A stretch of 64,000 bases of DNA from Pandoraea fibrosis (GTDB lineage Bacteria; Pseudomonadota; Gammaproteobacteria; Burkholderiales; Burkholderiaceae). Below are positions 7,979 to 16,675 of this stretch, piece by piece. The position numbers and the translations under genes are program-made. The stretch spans positions 1,984,001 through 2,048,000 of the forward strand of contig NZ_CP047385.1 in NCBI RefSeq assembly GCF_000807775.2, read 5' to 3'. The notes beneath the pieces were generated by a model. It worked only from the letters and a program-made list of their open reading frames with translations, ran no database searches and had not been told where the DNA came from. Position 1 is the stretch's first letter, and the number at the start of each line of letters is the position of its first letter.

Positions 7979-8425
7979 ATGCATCTCGACACGCTTCACT
8001 TCACCCCCTGGACCGCATTGGCCGGTGGCGCGCTGATTGGACTCGCGGCCGTCTGGCTGATGCTCGCGGTCGGACGCATCGCAGGCATCTCCGGCATCGT
8101 CGGCGGCTTGTTGCGGCCTCGCGGCGGCGATGTGGGGTGGCGCATCGTCTTCATCGTCGGCATGATGGCGGCGCCCTGGGGGTACCGCGCGGTGGCCGTC
8201 GTGCCCGAGGCGCAGATCGACGCCGGCACGGCCATGCTCATTGTGGCCGGCTTGCTGGTGGGTTTCGGCACCCGGCTGGGATCGGGATGCACTAGCGGTC
8301 ACGGGGTCTGCGGTCTGTCGCGCTTGTCGTGGCGATCGCTCGTCGCCACGTTGTGCTTCATGGCAACGGGTGTCGCGACGGTGTTCGTCGTGCGCCATGT
8401 CCTGAACGTGGGAGGTGTCGCATGA
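7979..8425 (+). CDS. YeeE/YedE family membrane protein, first half-size subunit
   Basis: 148 residues from ATG 7979. Hydrophobic segments alternate with short loops; the family motif [21 protein letters not shown] contains the conserved cysteines thought to pass sulfur species (thiosulfate or sulfane sulfur) across the inner membrane. Full-length YeeE has about 350 residues in one chain; here the protein is split into two coupled genes, as in the PmpA/PmpB pair of Serratia and in BigR operons. It ends in an ATGA overlap with the next gene. Role is probably import or export of sulfur compounds during sulfide stress. Confidence 0.85.
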   Translation: MHLDTLHFTPWTALAGGALIGLAAVWLMLAVGRIAGISGIVGGLLRPRGGDVGWRIVFIVGMMAAPWGYRAVAVVPEAQIDAGTAMLIVAGLLVGFGTRLGSGCTSGHGVCGLSRLSWRSLVATLCFMATGVATVFVVRHVLNVGGVA

Positions 8426-8859
8426 AGAAGCTGTTTTTCGCATTCATCGGCGGCCTCGTGTTCGGGCTTGGGCTGATCCTTGCGGGCATGGCGAATCCGG
8501 CGAAGGTGCTGGGTTTTCTCGACATCGCCGGCAAGTGGGACCCATCGCTGGCCTTCGTGATGGGCGGGGCCATCGCTGTGGGGCTGGTCGGGTTCCGTCT
8601 GGCGCACAAGCATGCACTCGCCTGGACGGGCGAGCCACGCGTTTGGCCCGCTTTGCATGGTCTGGACAAACGGCTGGTGTTCGGCGCGTTGCTGTTCGGT
8701 ATCGGCTGGGGGATCGCCGGCATTTGCCCGGGCCCGGCGCTGGTGCTGCTGGGTGCGGGGTCCGGCAAGGCACTGTGGTTCGTGGCCGCGATGGTCGCGG
8801 GTATGGCGCTTCACGTGTTGCTCTCCCGCGTGAGCGCGAAGTCGGACGAAGCGAAATAA
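8422..8859 (+). CDS. YeeE/YedE family membrane protein, second half-size subunit
   Basis: 145 residues, starting at the ATG of the ATGA overlap with the preceding gene (8422), which suggests translational coupling and a 1:1 complex. [23 protein letters not shown] is the first membrane segment; the family motif is present as [19 protein letters not shown] with one conserved cysteine. Likely the partner subunit of the 7979-8425 protein. The operon ends here and faces the convergent MFS gene 72 bases away. Confidence 0.85.
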   Translation: MKKLFFAFIGGLVFGLGLILAGMANPAKVLGFLDIAGKWDPSLAFVMGGAIAVGLVGFRLAHKHALAWTGEPRVWPALHGLDKRLVFGALLFGIGWGIAGICPGPALVLLGAGSGKALWFVAAMVAGMALHVLLSRVSAKSDEAK

Positions 8860-8931
8860 GGCGCGCAAGTCAGCGCGTCAGGACGCAAAGCAGGGCACTG
8901 GGCAAGGCAGATTCGACGCCGTGCCTGCCGC

Positions 8932-10374
8932 TCAGTGCTTGCGTGCCAGCTCTGTGCCCGCGTCTGCAGGCAACTGCCGGGTGACGGGGATCGACAGCCA
9001 GGAGAACAGCCCGATCACGAGAAATGCCGGAAGAAAGTCGCTGGCCGTCAATTGCTCATGGCCCGCTAGCCGGCTGCTTGCCTGTAGCACCATCCCCGAA
9101 ATCGTCACACCCAACCCAAGCGATAGCTGCTGCACAACGCTGGCAAGACTTGTCGCGCGGCTAGCGTCGGCACTGGCAATGTCGGCGTACACGATCGAAT
9201 TCAGGCAAGTGAATTGCAACGACGGGAAGAAGCCACCGAACGCCACTACGCCGAGCATGACGAGGACCGGCGTGTTGTGCGTGAACAGCCCGTAAGACGA
9301 CAACGCCAATCCGGCGAGTGCCGCATTGACGATCAGCACCCGGCGGAAGCCGAATTTCGCCAGCACCCGTTGCGCAATCGCCTTCATGAAAATCGCGCCA
9401 AACGCGGACGCGCAGGTGATCATGCCGGACTCGAACGGGTCCATATGCAACCCTTCCTGCAAGGCCAGCGGCAGCAGAAATGGCACGGCGCCCAGGCCGA
9501 TACGGAAGAGCGAGCCGCCAACGACACTGGCGTGGAACGTAGGAATGCGCAGGAGACGGAAGTCGAGCAGCGGCGCTTGCACGCGATTGGCGTGCCGCCA
9601 GTAGGCGTAGGCAAACAGGGCGCCCAGCCCACACATGGCGATCACGACACTGTCGGCCACCTGATGTTCGCCAATCATGGCCAGCCCGAGCATGAGCAGG
9701 CCGCTCCCCAGTGCGGAGAGCACGAAGCCGAGTGTGTCGAGGCGTCCCGCGTCGCCGCCGCGCTCGTTGTCGATGTACTTGCCCGCAAGGTAGATGCCCA
9801 GCAGGCTGACCGGAATGTTGATGAAGAAGATCCAGCGCCAGTGCAGATAGGCCGTGATGGCGCCGCCAAGCGGCGGGCCGATGACCGGACCGAGCAGAGC
9901 GGGCATCGTGAGATAGCCGATGGCCTTGACCAGGTCGTGCTTGGGCACGGCGCGGAAGATCACGAGACGCCCGACCGGTACCATCATCGCGCCGCCGACG
10001 CCCTGCAGGAAACGGGCGAAGACGAACGTCGGCAAGGAAAACGACAACGCGCACAGAATCGAGCCGGCCATGAAAATGCCGATCGCGGTACGAAAGACGT
10101 TGCGCGCACCGAAGCGGTCGGACACCCAGCCGCAGATCGGAATGAAGATGCCGAGCCCGACCACGTAGGCGGTGAGCGCCATCTTCAGCGAGATCGGGTC
10201 CTGATGGAGGTCGCGTGCCATGGCGGGCAGCGAGGTAGTGATCACCGTCGCGTCGATGTTCTCCATGAACAGGGCGCAAGCGATGATGAGCGGGATGATG
10301 ACGGCGCGCGACACGATGGGGGGACGGCTGGCGCAAAGACTCGGATTGTCCCACGAATTAAGCGCATGCTTCAA
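8932..10374 (-). CDS. MFS drug exporter, DHA2 (EmrB/QacA) family
   Basis: 480 residues, a proton-coupled exporter with about 14 membrane segments. Signatures include the inner loop GWVSDRFGARNVFR (motif A) and VGGAMMVPVGRL, DHA2-like, and PALLGPVIGPPLGGAI (motif C, typical of antiporters). The frame starts with TTG at 10374, 15 bases after the acetyltransferase stop; a GTG at 10314, just before the first hydrophobic segment, is an alternative. I see no convincing ribosome site for either. No EmrA-type adaptor adjoins it, so it may work alone. Substrates unknown. Confidence 0.85.
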   Translation of the reverse strand: MKHALNSWDNPSLCASRPPIVSRAVIIPLIIACALFMENIDATVITTSLPAMARDLHQDPISLKMALTAYVVGLGIFIPICGWVSDRFGARNVFRTAIGIFMAGSILCALSFSLPTFVFARFLQGVGGAMMVPVGRLVIFRAVPKHDLVKAIGYLTMPALLGPVIGPPLGGAITAYLHWRWIFFINIPVSLLGIYLAGKYIDNERGGDAGRLDTLGFVLSALGSGLLMLGLAMIGEHQVADSVVIAMCGLGALFAYAYWRHANRVQAPLLDFRLLRIPTFHASVVGGSLFRIGLGAVPFLLPLALQEGLHMDPFESGMITCASAFGAIFMKAIAQRVLAKFGFRRVLIVNAALAGLALSSYGLFTHNTPVLVMLGVVAFGGFFPSLQFTCLNSIVYADIASADASRATSLASVVQQLSLGLGVTISGMVLQASSRLAGHEQLTASDFLPAFLVIGLFSWLSIPVTRQLPADAGTELARKH

Positions 10375-10389
10375 TCGCGAAGGCGACGC

Positions 10390-10998
10390 TCACCGCTTGT
10401 CGGGCGCCAATTCGTTGGCGTCGAGTCGATACAGGACATGACGGCGAAGGCGATGACCCGTCGGAATCAAGGGGTGCAGGAAGTCTTCGTCGGGGCAGTG
10501 GCGCATGCCGATACGTTGCATGACGGCTCTCGAGCGCACATTGGCGGGAACGGTGAACGAGACCAGCCCGTCCAGACCCAGCGTGCCAAACGCGAACTGC
10601 ACCGCCGCGTTTGCCGCTTCCGTTGCATAGCCCTTCGACCACCACGCGGATGCCAGCCGCCAGCCGATCTCGACGGCCGGTACGAAAGGGGCGTCGAAGC
10701 CGACGCGCATCAGGCCGACGAAACCGGCGAACGGCGTCACCCCCGGAATCTCCAGCGCCCACGGGCCATAACCATGCGTCTCGAGATGTCGCGCCAGCCG
10801 CAGGGCGACGGCATCGCTCTGTGCCCGATCGAGCGTCGTTGGAAAGTGGCGCATGACGTCGCGATCGGCGTTGAGCGCGGCAAAAAGCGGCAGATCGTCG
10901 GTGCGCCACTGACGCAGGATCGTACGTTCGGTGGTGAGCGTCGGGGCGGGGGAGCCGAAAGGCGAGTGCGAATCTGCGGCAATGGTCGGCGTCGTCAT
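10390..10998 (-). CDS. GNAT N-acetyltransferase, RimJ/RimL type
   Basis: 202 residues with the order of a GCN5-related acetyltransferase: LTTERTILRQWRTDDLPLF at the N-terminus (RimJ/RimL family opening), then VEIGWRLASAWWSKGYATEA, which is acetyl-CoA-binding motif A, and FTVPANVRSRAVMQRIGM (motif B). It could acetylate a ribosomal protein N-terminus, an amine drug or a metabolite; sequence does not say. It reads into the MFS exporter 15 bases downstream, suggesting a two-gene unit in which modification and export serve one compound (inference). Confidence 0.82.
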   Translation of the reverse strand: MTTPTIAADSHSPFGSPAPTLTTERTILRQWRTDDLPLFAALNADRDVMRHFPTTLDRAQSDAVALRLARHLETHGYGPWALEIPGVTPFAGFVGLMRVGFDAPFVPAVEIGWRLASAWWSKGYATEAANAAVQFAFGTLGLDGLVSFTVPANVRSRAVMQRIGMRHCPDEDFLHPLIPTGHRLRRHVLYRLDANELAPDKR

Positions 10999-11811
10999 GC
11001 GTTCAAAATTCCTGTTGAATCAGTTCGAATTCAGATGGCAATTGCCGATCATGGCAAATCAGGATTTGCTTAATTTCATCGATGCGATCGCTATTTTTTT
11101 GCGGGGAGCCTGACACCACGGGCATCGACGAGACATTGCATACCGATGAATTGTCTTATCTTACGAAAACTCTTTCGATTCGGGAAATGACATCGGCGCA
11201 TGAGAGTGACGTATACGTCAACAAATGGGAAAGCGTGTCGCTTTGTCCCGATTTATCGGTATCCCGTCTCGCGGATGGCGACCGAAAGCCTATTGCCCGT
11301 GATATTCGCAAAACGCACATTGCGAGCAAAGATGCGTGAGGCGTGTGCCGATACCAATCGGGCGTCGGACCAAAGCCGCCTAATTCCCAGGGCCAATTCT
11401 CAACTCGAGCTATCCGTAAATCTTCGCGACGGATGCGAAAAGTCCGAATGGGCAGACTGCTTCGGATCACAGAATGATCGGATTGCACTTAAATATTTTT
11501 GATCGTATATCTTGAGGCGTCGAGCGATCAAAATGTCGACGCTACGGGCGAGGGAGCCCTAGCCCGGCAAATCCTTACCAAATCTTGCAGGATGGCGCGT
11601 GAACCTATAGTGCCGCGTGGAGTCCTGATCACTGTGCGCAGAATTCCCTTCCCATTGCGAGGGAATTGACACCGCTTATCGAGGGATATCGGCAACGCGG
11701 GCGCCGTGGTAATCGTGGATTGATGCCCCGATCCTGTGCATTTTCTGAAGTTCAGATCGGACAATTCAATGAAATTTGTGCGTTCTCAGACTCATTTCAC
11801 GGAAATGCTGT
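10999..11811. other. Long, AT-richer non-coding stretch upstream of the H-NS family gene
   Basis: About 0.8 kb without a convincing gene; composition is visibly lower in GC than the flanks. Two overlapping ORFs near 11156-11502 lack ribosome sites and family features. Recognisable structure: a perfect 14-bp palindrome TGACGTATACGTCA (11207-11220), an interrupted palindrome GGGC..GGG..CCC..GCCC (11546-11565) and an 8-bp inverted repeat AATTCCCT/AGGGAATT with 10-base spacer (11642-11667). An AT-rich leader fits autoregulation by an H-NS protein. Confidence 0.5.
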
Positions 11812-11840
11812 TTTCCAATTATTAAAACTCGTGCTATTTT
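11812..11840 (+). promoter_or_regulatory. Putative extended -10 promoter of the H-NS family gene
   Basis: TTTCCA (11812-11817) as -35, 17-base spacer, then TGC-TATTTT with the -10 hexamer at 11835-11840 and an extended -10 TG. Transcription would begin near 11847, giving a leader of about 32 bases before ATG 11879. Confidence 0.5.
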
Positions 11841-11878
11841 AAGTGGCGATCCATTTTAACAACGTAAGGACACGCCAG

Positions 11879-12169
11879 ATGGCAAGCTATAAGGAACTCG
11901 TCGCGCAACGCGAAAAGATCGAAAAGCAAATCGAAGAGGCCCGGACCCGCGAAGTGGCCCAGGTCATCGCCGAAGTCAAACAGAAGATCCAGGAATACGA
12001 ACTCACCGCGAAGGATCTGGGTCTTGCCACGACGGACGGCCGCCGCCGCGCTGCTCGTGCACAGATTGCGCCGAAGTATATGAATCCGACCACTGGCGAA
12101 ACGTGGTCGGGCCGTGGCCGCGCGCCGAAGTGGGTCGGGAAGAACAAAGAGAAGTTCTTGATCAAGTAA
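11879..12169 (+). CDS. H-NS family nucleoid-associated protein
   Basis: 96 residues from ATG 11879, preceded by TAAGGA. The N-terminal half (MASYKELVAQREKIEKQIEEAR) is a charged coiled-coil for oligomerisation; the C-terminal half has the H-NS DNA-binding core (KYMNPTTGETWSGRGRAPKWV), where the loop binds the minor groove of AT-rich DNA. The size matches the short Burkholderia/Bordetella H-NS-like proteins (BpH3/Bph2 type, about 95-105 residues). It probably silences AT-rich genes and itself. It is monocistronic; a bidirectional terminator separates it from the convergent kinase gene. Confidence 0.92.
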   Translation: MASYKELVAQREKIEKQIEEARTREVAQVIAEVKQKIQEYELTAKDLGLATTDGRRRAARAQIAPKYMNPTTGETWSGRGRAPKWVGKNKEKFLIK

Positions 12170-12369
12170 TTTGCCGGCGAGAGCCGGACTGGCATTGCCG
12201 GTCACATGCCAGGGAGGTCGGGGAGCCGACAGTCGCTGTGACACCCTAAGGTCATAGCGCTTTGCCATCTCCACCGTGTCCCTGAGAGCAGTAAAGCAGC
12301 AGCCCAGTTATCGTTTTGCCCCCCAACCTTGGATCGCCTGGCTGTGGCTTGATGTGATGCAGTGCCTGA

Positions 12370-12415
12370 AATGACAAAACCCGCCGTTCGTTTATCGACG
12401 GCGGGTTTTGTCATT
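12370..12415. terminator. Bidirectional terminator between the H-NS family gene and the sensor kinase
   Basis: Perfect 18-bp inverted repeat, AATGACAAAACCCGCCGT at 12370-12387 and its complement at 12398-12415, with a 10-base loop. A/T-rich ends on both arms (AAAA and TTTT) make it usable from either strand. Confidence 0.8.
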
Positions 12416-12520
12416 GTGCGGGAATTCACGCGCGCGACGCGCGGTGCAGCAACGCCGGTCGCCCGATCTGGCCTGCGCGCCCACCTCGAACGGCTGGCGT
12501 TGACGGGCGTGTTGCGCGGC

Positions 12521-13795
12521 TTACTCTGCGCCCGGGTCGTCCGGCGGGAACATCAGCGTGACCTGCAAACCACCCGTGGGCCGGTTGGTGAACGAGACGC
12601 ACCCCCCCAATTGCTGGGTCAGTTTGTCGACGATGGCCAGTCCAAGCCCGCAATGGGCGTTGCCGCCACGCGCCGGATCTAGGCGCACGAAAGGCCGCAC
12701 GATCCGGTTGATGTCGTCATTCGGAATTCCCGGCCCGCTGTCTTCGATAACGAGACGCCAGCCGCTGGCATCTTGCGACGTGCGAATGGCGAGCGGAGCC
12801 CGGCCGTATGTCACCGCATTGTCCAGCAGGTTGTTCACGATCCGCTCGAGGTAGGTCTGGCGCAGCCTGAAGCCGGGGCCGGCCTGCAAATCCAGTTCGA
12901 TGGCGTAGCCCTGATCGAGGAACGGTGCAATCAGCGCAGGAATGCGCGCTTCGACCGGCGACGCCGCGCTATCCATCTCAACGCCACGCGCAAACAGCAG
13001 GAACTGATCGACGATGCGGGTCATCGATTCGGCGTCGCGCGTGATGCCCTCGCTCATCTGCACGTCGTCGAGCATTTCGGCGCGCAGTCTCAATCGCGCG
13101 AGCGGTGTCTTCAGATCGTGGGCGATACCGGCCAGCATCGTATTGCGCTCGCGGTCGGTCTGGACGATGTCGTGACTCATGCGATTGAAACGCTCGGTCA
13201 ACTGGCGAAGCTCCAGCGGGCCTCGCTCCTTGACCTGCGTTCGAACACGATGCGTCGCGAGTTGTTCGGCCGCGGCGGCCATATCCCGCACCGGCCGCTG
13301 CAACTGCCAGGCGGCAAACAGCGCAAAGATGACGGTAATCCCCAGGACCGCAGCCAGCCCCGGCAGAATCGTGGCCGTGCCCGGCGGGTTGCGCACAGAC
13401 AATACCGGCGTGGCGATCCAGTAATCGCGACCCGGCAGACGCGCCCAGATGCGCGGCGGCGGTGTGCGTTCGACGCGCAATTGCGTGCCGGCGGGCAGAC
13501 GCCGGGCAAGCTCGGTCGTCAGACGGGCGTTCTTGCTGGTCGGCTCGAACACGTCGCCATGGGCGAACGAGACCGGCACGACCTGCACGAGATCGGGCAG
13601 CGAGAGCGTCGAGTTGCCGTCGTGCACTTCCGACGCGGCTTTGATGATGAACGCCATTTGCTCGGCGGCGTTTTGCACGCGCGTGTCGTCATGATCGCTG
13701 CGCAGGATCGTGAGATACGAGAAATGGCTGATGACCAGCGCAGCAATGATGAGCAACGCCAGTCGGCCAAACAGGGTGTCGAAACGGCCTTTCAT
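12521..13795 (-). CDS. Two-component sensor histidine kinase, EnvZ type
   Basis: 424 residues. TM1 is about residues 12-32, a periplasmic sensor region about 33-142, TM2 about 143-165, then a HAMP domain (LQRPVRDMAAAAEQL) and the H-box AGIAHDLKTPLARLR with the phospho-accepting His about residue 226. The ATPase part shows the N box (ERIVNNLLDNAVTYG), G1 (IEDSGPGI) and GLGLAIV. It follows its response regulator by 121 bases on the same strand. Domain order and size match EnvZ/RstB-type kinases. The pair is divergent from the MdtABC-type efflux operon, so drug or envelope stress is a reasonable guess for the signal. Confidence 0.9.
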   Translation of the reverse strand: MKGRFDTLFGRLALLIIAALVISHFSYLTILRSDHDDTRVQNAAEQMAFIIKAASEVHDGNSTLSLPDLVQVVPVSFAHGDVFEPTSKNARLTTELARRLPAGTQLRVERTPPPRIWARLPGRDYWIATPVLSVRNPPGTATILPGLAAVLGITVIFALFAAWQLQRPVRDMAAAAEQLATHRVRTQVKERGPLELRQLTERFNRMSHDIVQTDRERNTMLAGIAHDLKTPLARLRLRAEMLDDVQMSEGITRDAESMTRIVDQFLLFARGVEMDSAASPVEARIPALIAPFLDQGYAIELDLQAGPGFRLRQTYLERIVNNLLDNAVTYGRAPLAIRTSQDASGWRLVIEDSGPGIPNDDINRIVRPFVRLDPARGGNAHCGLGLAIVDKLTQQLGGCVSFTNRPTGGLQVTLMFPPDDPGAE

Positions 13796-13916
13796 ACGAT
13801 GCTCCGCATGTGGGCCGGGATAAGCGGTGTCGGCGTCATGCCGGAGTCCTTCTCAGACCGGAAGAAAATGCCTTCGAACGGGACGACGGCGATGCGTCGC
13901 GTCCGGTACCGGTCGA

Positions 13917-14663
13917 TCAACCGGTGGCCATATCGGCGCGTTGGCCGTCAGGTACGAAGATGTAACCACGCCCGCGCACGGTCTGGATAAAGCGCGGGCT
14001 CTGTGCGTCCTCGTCGAGCAGACGGCGCAAGCGCCAGATCTGCACGTCGATGCCGCGGTCGTTGACGTCGCTGTCGGCGCCGTAGAGCAGTTCGATGATG
14101 CGCTCGCGCGAGAGCACCTGCATGGCGTGGTTCACCAGCAGGCGCAGCAAGCCGTATTCGCCGTCCGAGAGCGTGAGCAACTGCGCATCGCGGGTCAGCG
14201 TGCGGCTGCGGAAGTCGAGCACGAACGGGCCGAACGTGTAGTTCTCGCGTTGCTCGGGCACAGCGGCGTCGGGCGTCTTGCGACGGCGCAGCACGGCGTT
14301 GATCCGGGCCAGCAACTCGCGCGGGCTGAACGGTTTGCCGAGGTAGTCGTCGGCACCGATTTCCAGTCCCACGATGCGGTCGATCTCGTCGCTGCGCGCC
14401 GTGAGCAGGATGACCGGCACATCGTCGTTGCGTGCACGCAGATCACGCAACGCCGTGAGGCCATCGACCTTGGGCATCATCAGGTCGAGCACGATCAGGG
14501 CCGGACGCTCACGCTCGAGGCGTGCCGCTAGCCCGTCGCCATCGTGCATCACCGCGACCGAGAAGCCGTGGCGGCTCAGGTATTCGCGCAGCAGATCACG
14601 CAGATCGGGATCGTCATCGACAACAAGAATCTTCATATTCGTTCGGACAGGTAGTGTCGTCAT
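13917..14663 (-). CDS. OmpR-family response regulator
   Basis: 248 residues from ATG 14663, supported by GGGAGG just upstream; ATG 14636 (MKILVVDDDPD) is a possible shorter start, and longer in-frame starts lack support. Receiver domain: acidic pocket VVDDDPD, phospho-accepting Asp about residue 60 (LIVLDLMMP), switch Thr in LLTARSD, Lys in GADDYLGKPFSP. The C-terminal winged helix (LTLSDGEYGLLRLLVNHAMQ; RGIDVQIWRLRRLLDED; TVRGRGYIF) binds DNA. It forms a pair with the downstream EnvZ-type kinase and faces the efflux operon, whose expression it may control. Confidence 0.92.
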   Translation of the reverse strand: MTTLPVRTNMKILVVDDDPDLRDLLREYLSRHGFSVAVMHDGDGLAARLERERPALIVLDLMMPKVDGLTALRDLRARNDDVPVILLTARSDEIDRIVGLEIGADDYLGKPFSPRELLARINAVLRRRKTPDAAVPEQRENYTFGPFVLDFRSRTLTRDAQLLTLSDGEYGLLRLLVNHAMQVLSRERIIELLYGADSDVNDRGIDVQIWRLRRLLDEDAQSPRFIQTVRGRGYIFVPDGQRADMATG

Positions 14664-14710
14664 GATAGTGGCCTCCCCGCGCGGCTTGACACGCGTTTTG
14701 TTTCCGGACA

Positions 14711-14732
14711 TTACAGTCTTGGTCGTCTGTAA
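14711..14732. promoter_or_regulatory. Dyad upstream of the response-regulator gene
   Basis: Perfect inverted repeat TTACAG (14711-14716) and CTGTAA (14727-14732) with a 10-base spacer. On the minus strand TATTAT, a -10-like hexamer, lies just upstream (about 14740-14745), so the dyad would overlap the start of transcription, a position suited to autoregulation. Confidence 0.4.
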
Positions 14733-15237
14733 CGATGCGTAATAATAGAGCCAGCTTCGGTTACGCACGAATTTCGTCCTCATCACGTAAGCTTCGCTCT
14801 GCTCAATACGCGGTCGTTCGCGGCAGTTTCGCGACTGTTTTGCAGGGGCCTGGCTGCAATTTCACTGCCGTGCGAGCGGCAGATTCCGCACACCCAATCG
14901 CACCTCTCGCACCGCGAGAGCGCTGCGACAAGGCATTGCAGGGAATGCCGACGCTGCCAGACACGTCGCACCGAGGGCGGCGCGAACCATCGGCCGCGCC
15001 ACCGGTCTCTCAGCAGCGAGCTTTTCGCTTATCTGCACGGAAAGCCGATGTAATCAGCGATCGCATCGGGCTTTCACGACGGTCTGCTATGCTGATCAGC
15101 CAAGACCGGCGCAAGGCGCCGCCCGGAGCGATTCCAGGGGCTGCCGAGCCATTTGCCGCGCCGCAGCAATCAGACAAAAAAAGTATGTCGTCCGCATCGG
15201 ACGAATCCGCTAACTACTCCGCTGTTACGAGGAAGTC
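14733..15237. other. Non-coding divergent regulatory region of the two-component and RND operons
   Basis: About 0.5 kb without a supported gene. It holds several inverted repeats: TTGCAG/CTGCAA (14840-14859, 8-base spacer), CTCTCGC/GCGAGAG (14904-14920, 3-base loop), GGCATT/AATGCC (14932-14949, 6-base spacer) and a larger stem GAAAGCCGATG against CATCGGGCTTTC (15040-15075, one bulge, 13-base loop). They are candidate operators or leader structures for mdtA. No clear -35/-10 pair is visible to me. Confidence 0.45.
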
Positions 15238-16596
15238 ATGACCGAGCACGGTCCCCACGGTTCGGAACCACCGAACGGTTCTGATCGGCCCACGCCACCC
15301 AATCCCGGGGCGCAACGCAGCACAGGGGCAGTCCAGGCGTCTTCACGCACGCGCCGCTGGCTCGTGCCCGGCGTCATCGGGCTGATCGTCGTGCTCATCG
15401 CGGGCGGTGTTTACTACCGGCTGCATTCCCAGAACGCGCAAGGGCCTGCCCAGGCGGGCGGTCGGCGCGGTGGCCCCCCGGCCGGCATGGCCGGGGCTGG
15501 CGCACCTGCCACGCCGGTCACGGCGGTCGAGGCGAAGACGGGCGATCTGCCGGTCTTCCTCAACGGATTGGGCACCGTCACCCCGACGCGCAGCGTCACT
15601 GTGCATTCGCGCGTCGACGGTCAGCTCATGAAGGTGCACTTCAAAGAGGGCGACATGGTCAAGGAAGGCCAGTTGCTTGCCGAGATCGATCCGCGCCCGT
15701 TCCAGGTACAGGTCACGCAGATGGAAGGGCAACTTGCCCACGATCAGGCATTGCTCAAGAACGCCCAACTCGATTTGGCCCGTTACGAGACCCTCCTCAA
15801 GCAAGACTCGATCGCCGGACAGACGGTCGACACGCAACGCGCACTCGTCAAGCAGTACGAAGGGACGGTGAAGTCCGACGAAGGCCAGCTCGGCAATGCG
15901 CGTCTGCAATTGAGCTACGCGAGCGTGACTGCCCCCGTCTCGGGGCTGGCAGGCCTGCGTCAGGTCGATCCGGGCAATATCATTCACGCGTCAGACACCA
16001 ACGGTATCGTGATCATCAATGAGGTCACGCCGATCACCGTCGTCTACACCATTCCCGAAGACAACCTGCCGAAGGTGGTCAAGCGTTCGCGCGGCGGCGA
16101 GACGCTGCTGGTCGAAGCCTTCGACCGCGCCGGCAAGATCAAGCTCGCGAGCGGCAAGCTCGCCTCGATCGACAACCAGATCGACACGACGACCGGCACC
16201 GTGAAGCTCAAGGCCGAGTTCGCCAACAACGAGGGCCTGCTGTTCCCGAACCAGTTCGTCAACGTGAAGATGCTCGTGGACACGCTCAAGGGCGCCACGC
16301 TGATTCCGAGCGCGGCCGTGCAGCGCGGCACGCAGGGCAGCTTCGTCTACGCCGTACAGCAGGATCAGACCGTCAAGCTCAAGACGGTGAAGCTCGGGCC
16401 GACCGATGGCACCAATGTGGCGGTGGAGTCGGGCGTGGCGCCCGGCGAGAAGCTCGTGATCGACGGCATGGACAAGCTGCGTGACGGCGCCAAGGTCGAG
16501 GTGATCACGGCCGAGAGTCGCGCGGCGGCCGTCGCACCGCGTGCCCCGGGCGAAAAGCGCAACGGCAACGGCGGGCATCGCCGTCCGGCGCAATAG
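15238..16596 (+). CDS. mdtA: RND efflux periplasmic adaptor, MdtA type
   Basis: 452 residues, membrane-fusion protein that links the inner-membrane RND pump to the outer-membrane channel. It has a proline-rich cytoplasmic N-terminus, one anchor (about residues 40-58, WLVPGVIGLIVVLIAGGVYY), a lipoyl half motif (RVDGQLMKVHFKEGDMVKEG), an alpha-hairpin with QVTQMEGQLAHDQALLKNAQ, the second lipoyl half (VTAPVSGLAG) and beta-barrel/MP domains to the end. It is the first gene of the four-gene efflux operon. The glycine/proline-rich linker near residues 65-95 is longer than in E. coli MdtA (about 415 residues). Confidence 0.92.
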   Translation: MTEHGPHGSEPPNGSDRPTPPNPGAQRSTGAVQASSRTRRWLVPGVIGLIVVLIAGGVYYRLHSQNAQGPAQAGGRRGGPPAGMAGAGAPATPVTAVEAKTGDLPVFLNGLGTVTPTRSVTVHSRVDGQLMKVHFKEGDMVKEGQLLAEIDPRPFQVQVTQMEGQLAHDQALLKNAQLDLARYETLLKQDSIAGQTVDTQRALVKQYEGTVKSDEGQLGNARLQLSYASVTAPVSGLAGLRQVDPGNIIHASDTNGIVIINEVTPITVVYTIPEDNLPKVVKRSRGGETLLVEAFDRAGKIKLASGKLASIDNQIDTTTGTVKLKAEFANNEGLLFPNQFVNVKMLVDTLKGATLIPSAAVQRGTQGSFVYAVQQDQTVKLKTVKLGPTDGTNVAVESGVAPGEKLVIDGMDKLRDGAKVEVITAESRAAAVAPRAPGEKRNGNGGHRRPAQ

Positions 16597-16601
16597 GACG
16601 C

Positions 16602-16623
16602 CGTCGCGTGATCTCACGCGACG
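16602..16623 (+). other. Intercistronic hairpin between mdtA and mdtB
   Basis: Perfect 10-bp inverted repeat (CGTCGCGTGA, 16602-16611; TCACGCGACG, 16614-16623) six bases after the mdtA stop, without a T-run. It may stabilise or process the polycistronic mRNA between adaptor and pump genes. Confidence 0.4.
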
Positions 16624-16675
16624 CCATCGCGCTCATGCCCGACCACGCCCCCAGAGACGCCCTTCGACGTAGCCA

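Noticed and set aside
9214..11073. Long plus-strand ORF (619 codons) antisense to the MFS and acetyltransferase genes
   Set aside because: Arg/Gln/His-heavy translation with no family features; both antisense genes have clear motifs. It is a high-GC shadow frame.
11156..11502. Two overlapping small ORFs in the gap before the H-NS family gene
   Set aside because: No ribosome site, no recognisable motif, opposing strands; codon pattern unlike neighbours. Could hide a small protein but cannot be supported.
14735..15241. 168-codon ORF ending in an ATGA overlap with mdtA
   Set aside because: The overlap looked like coupling, but the frame is Ser/Arg/Ala-rich without a ribosome site and crosses several inverted repeats; probably chance.
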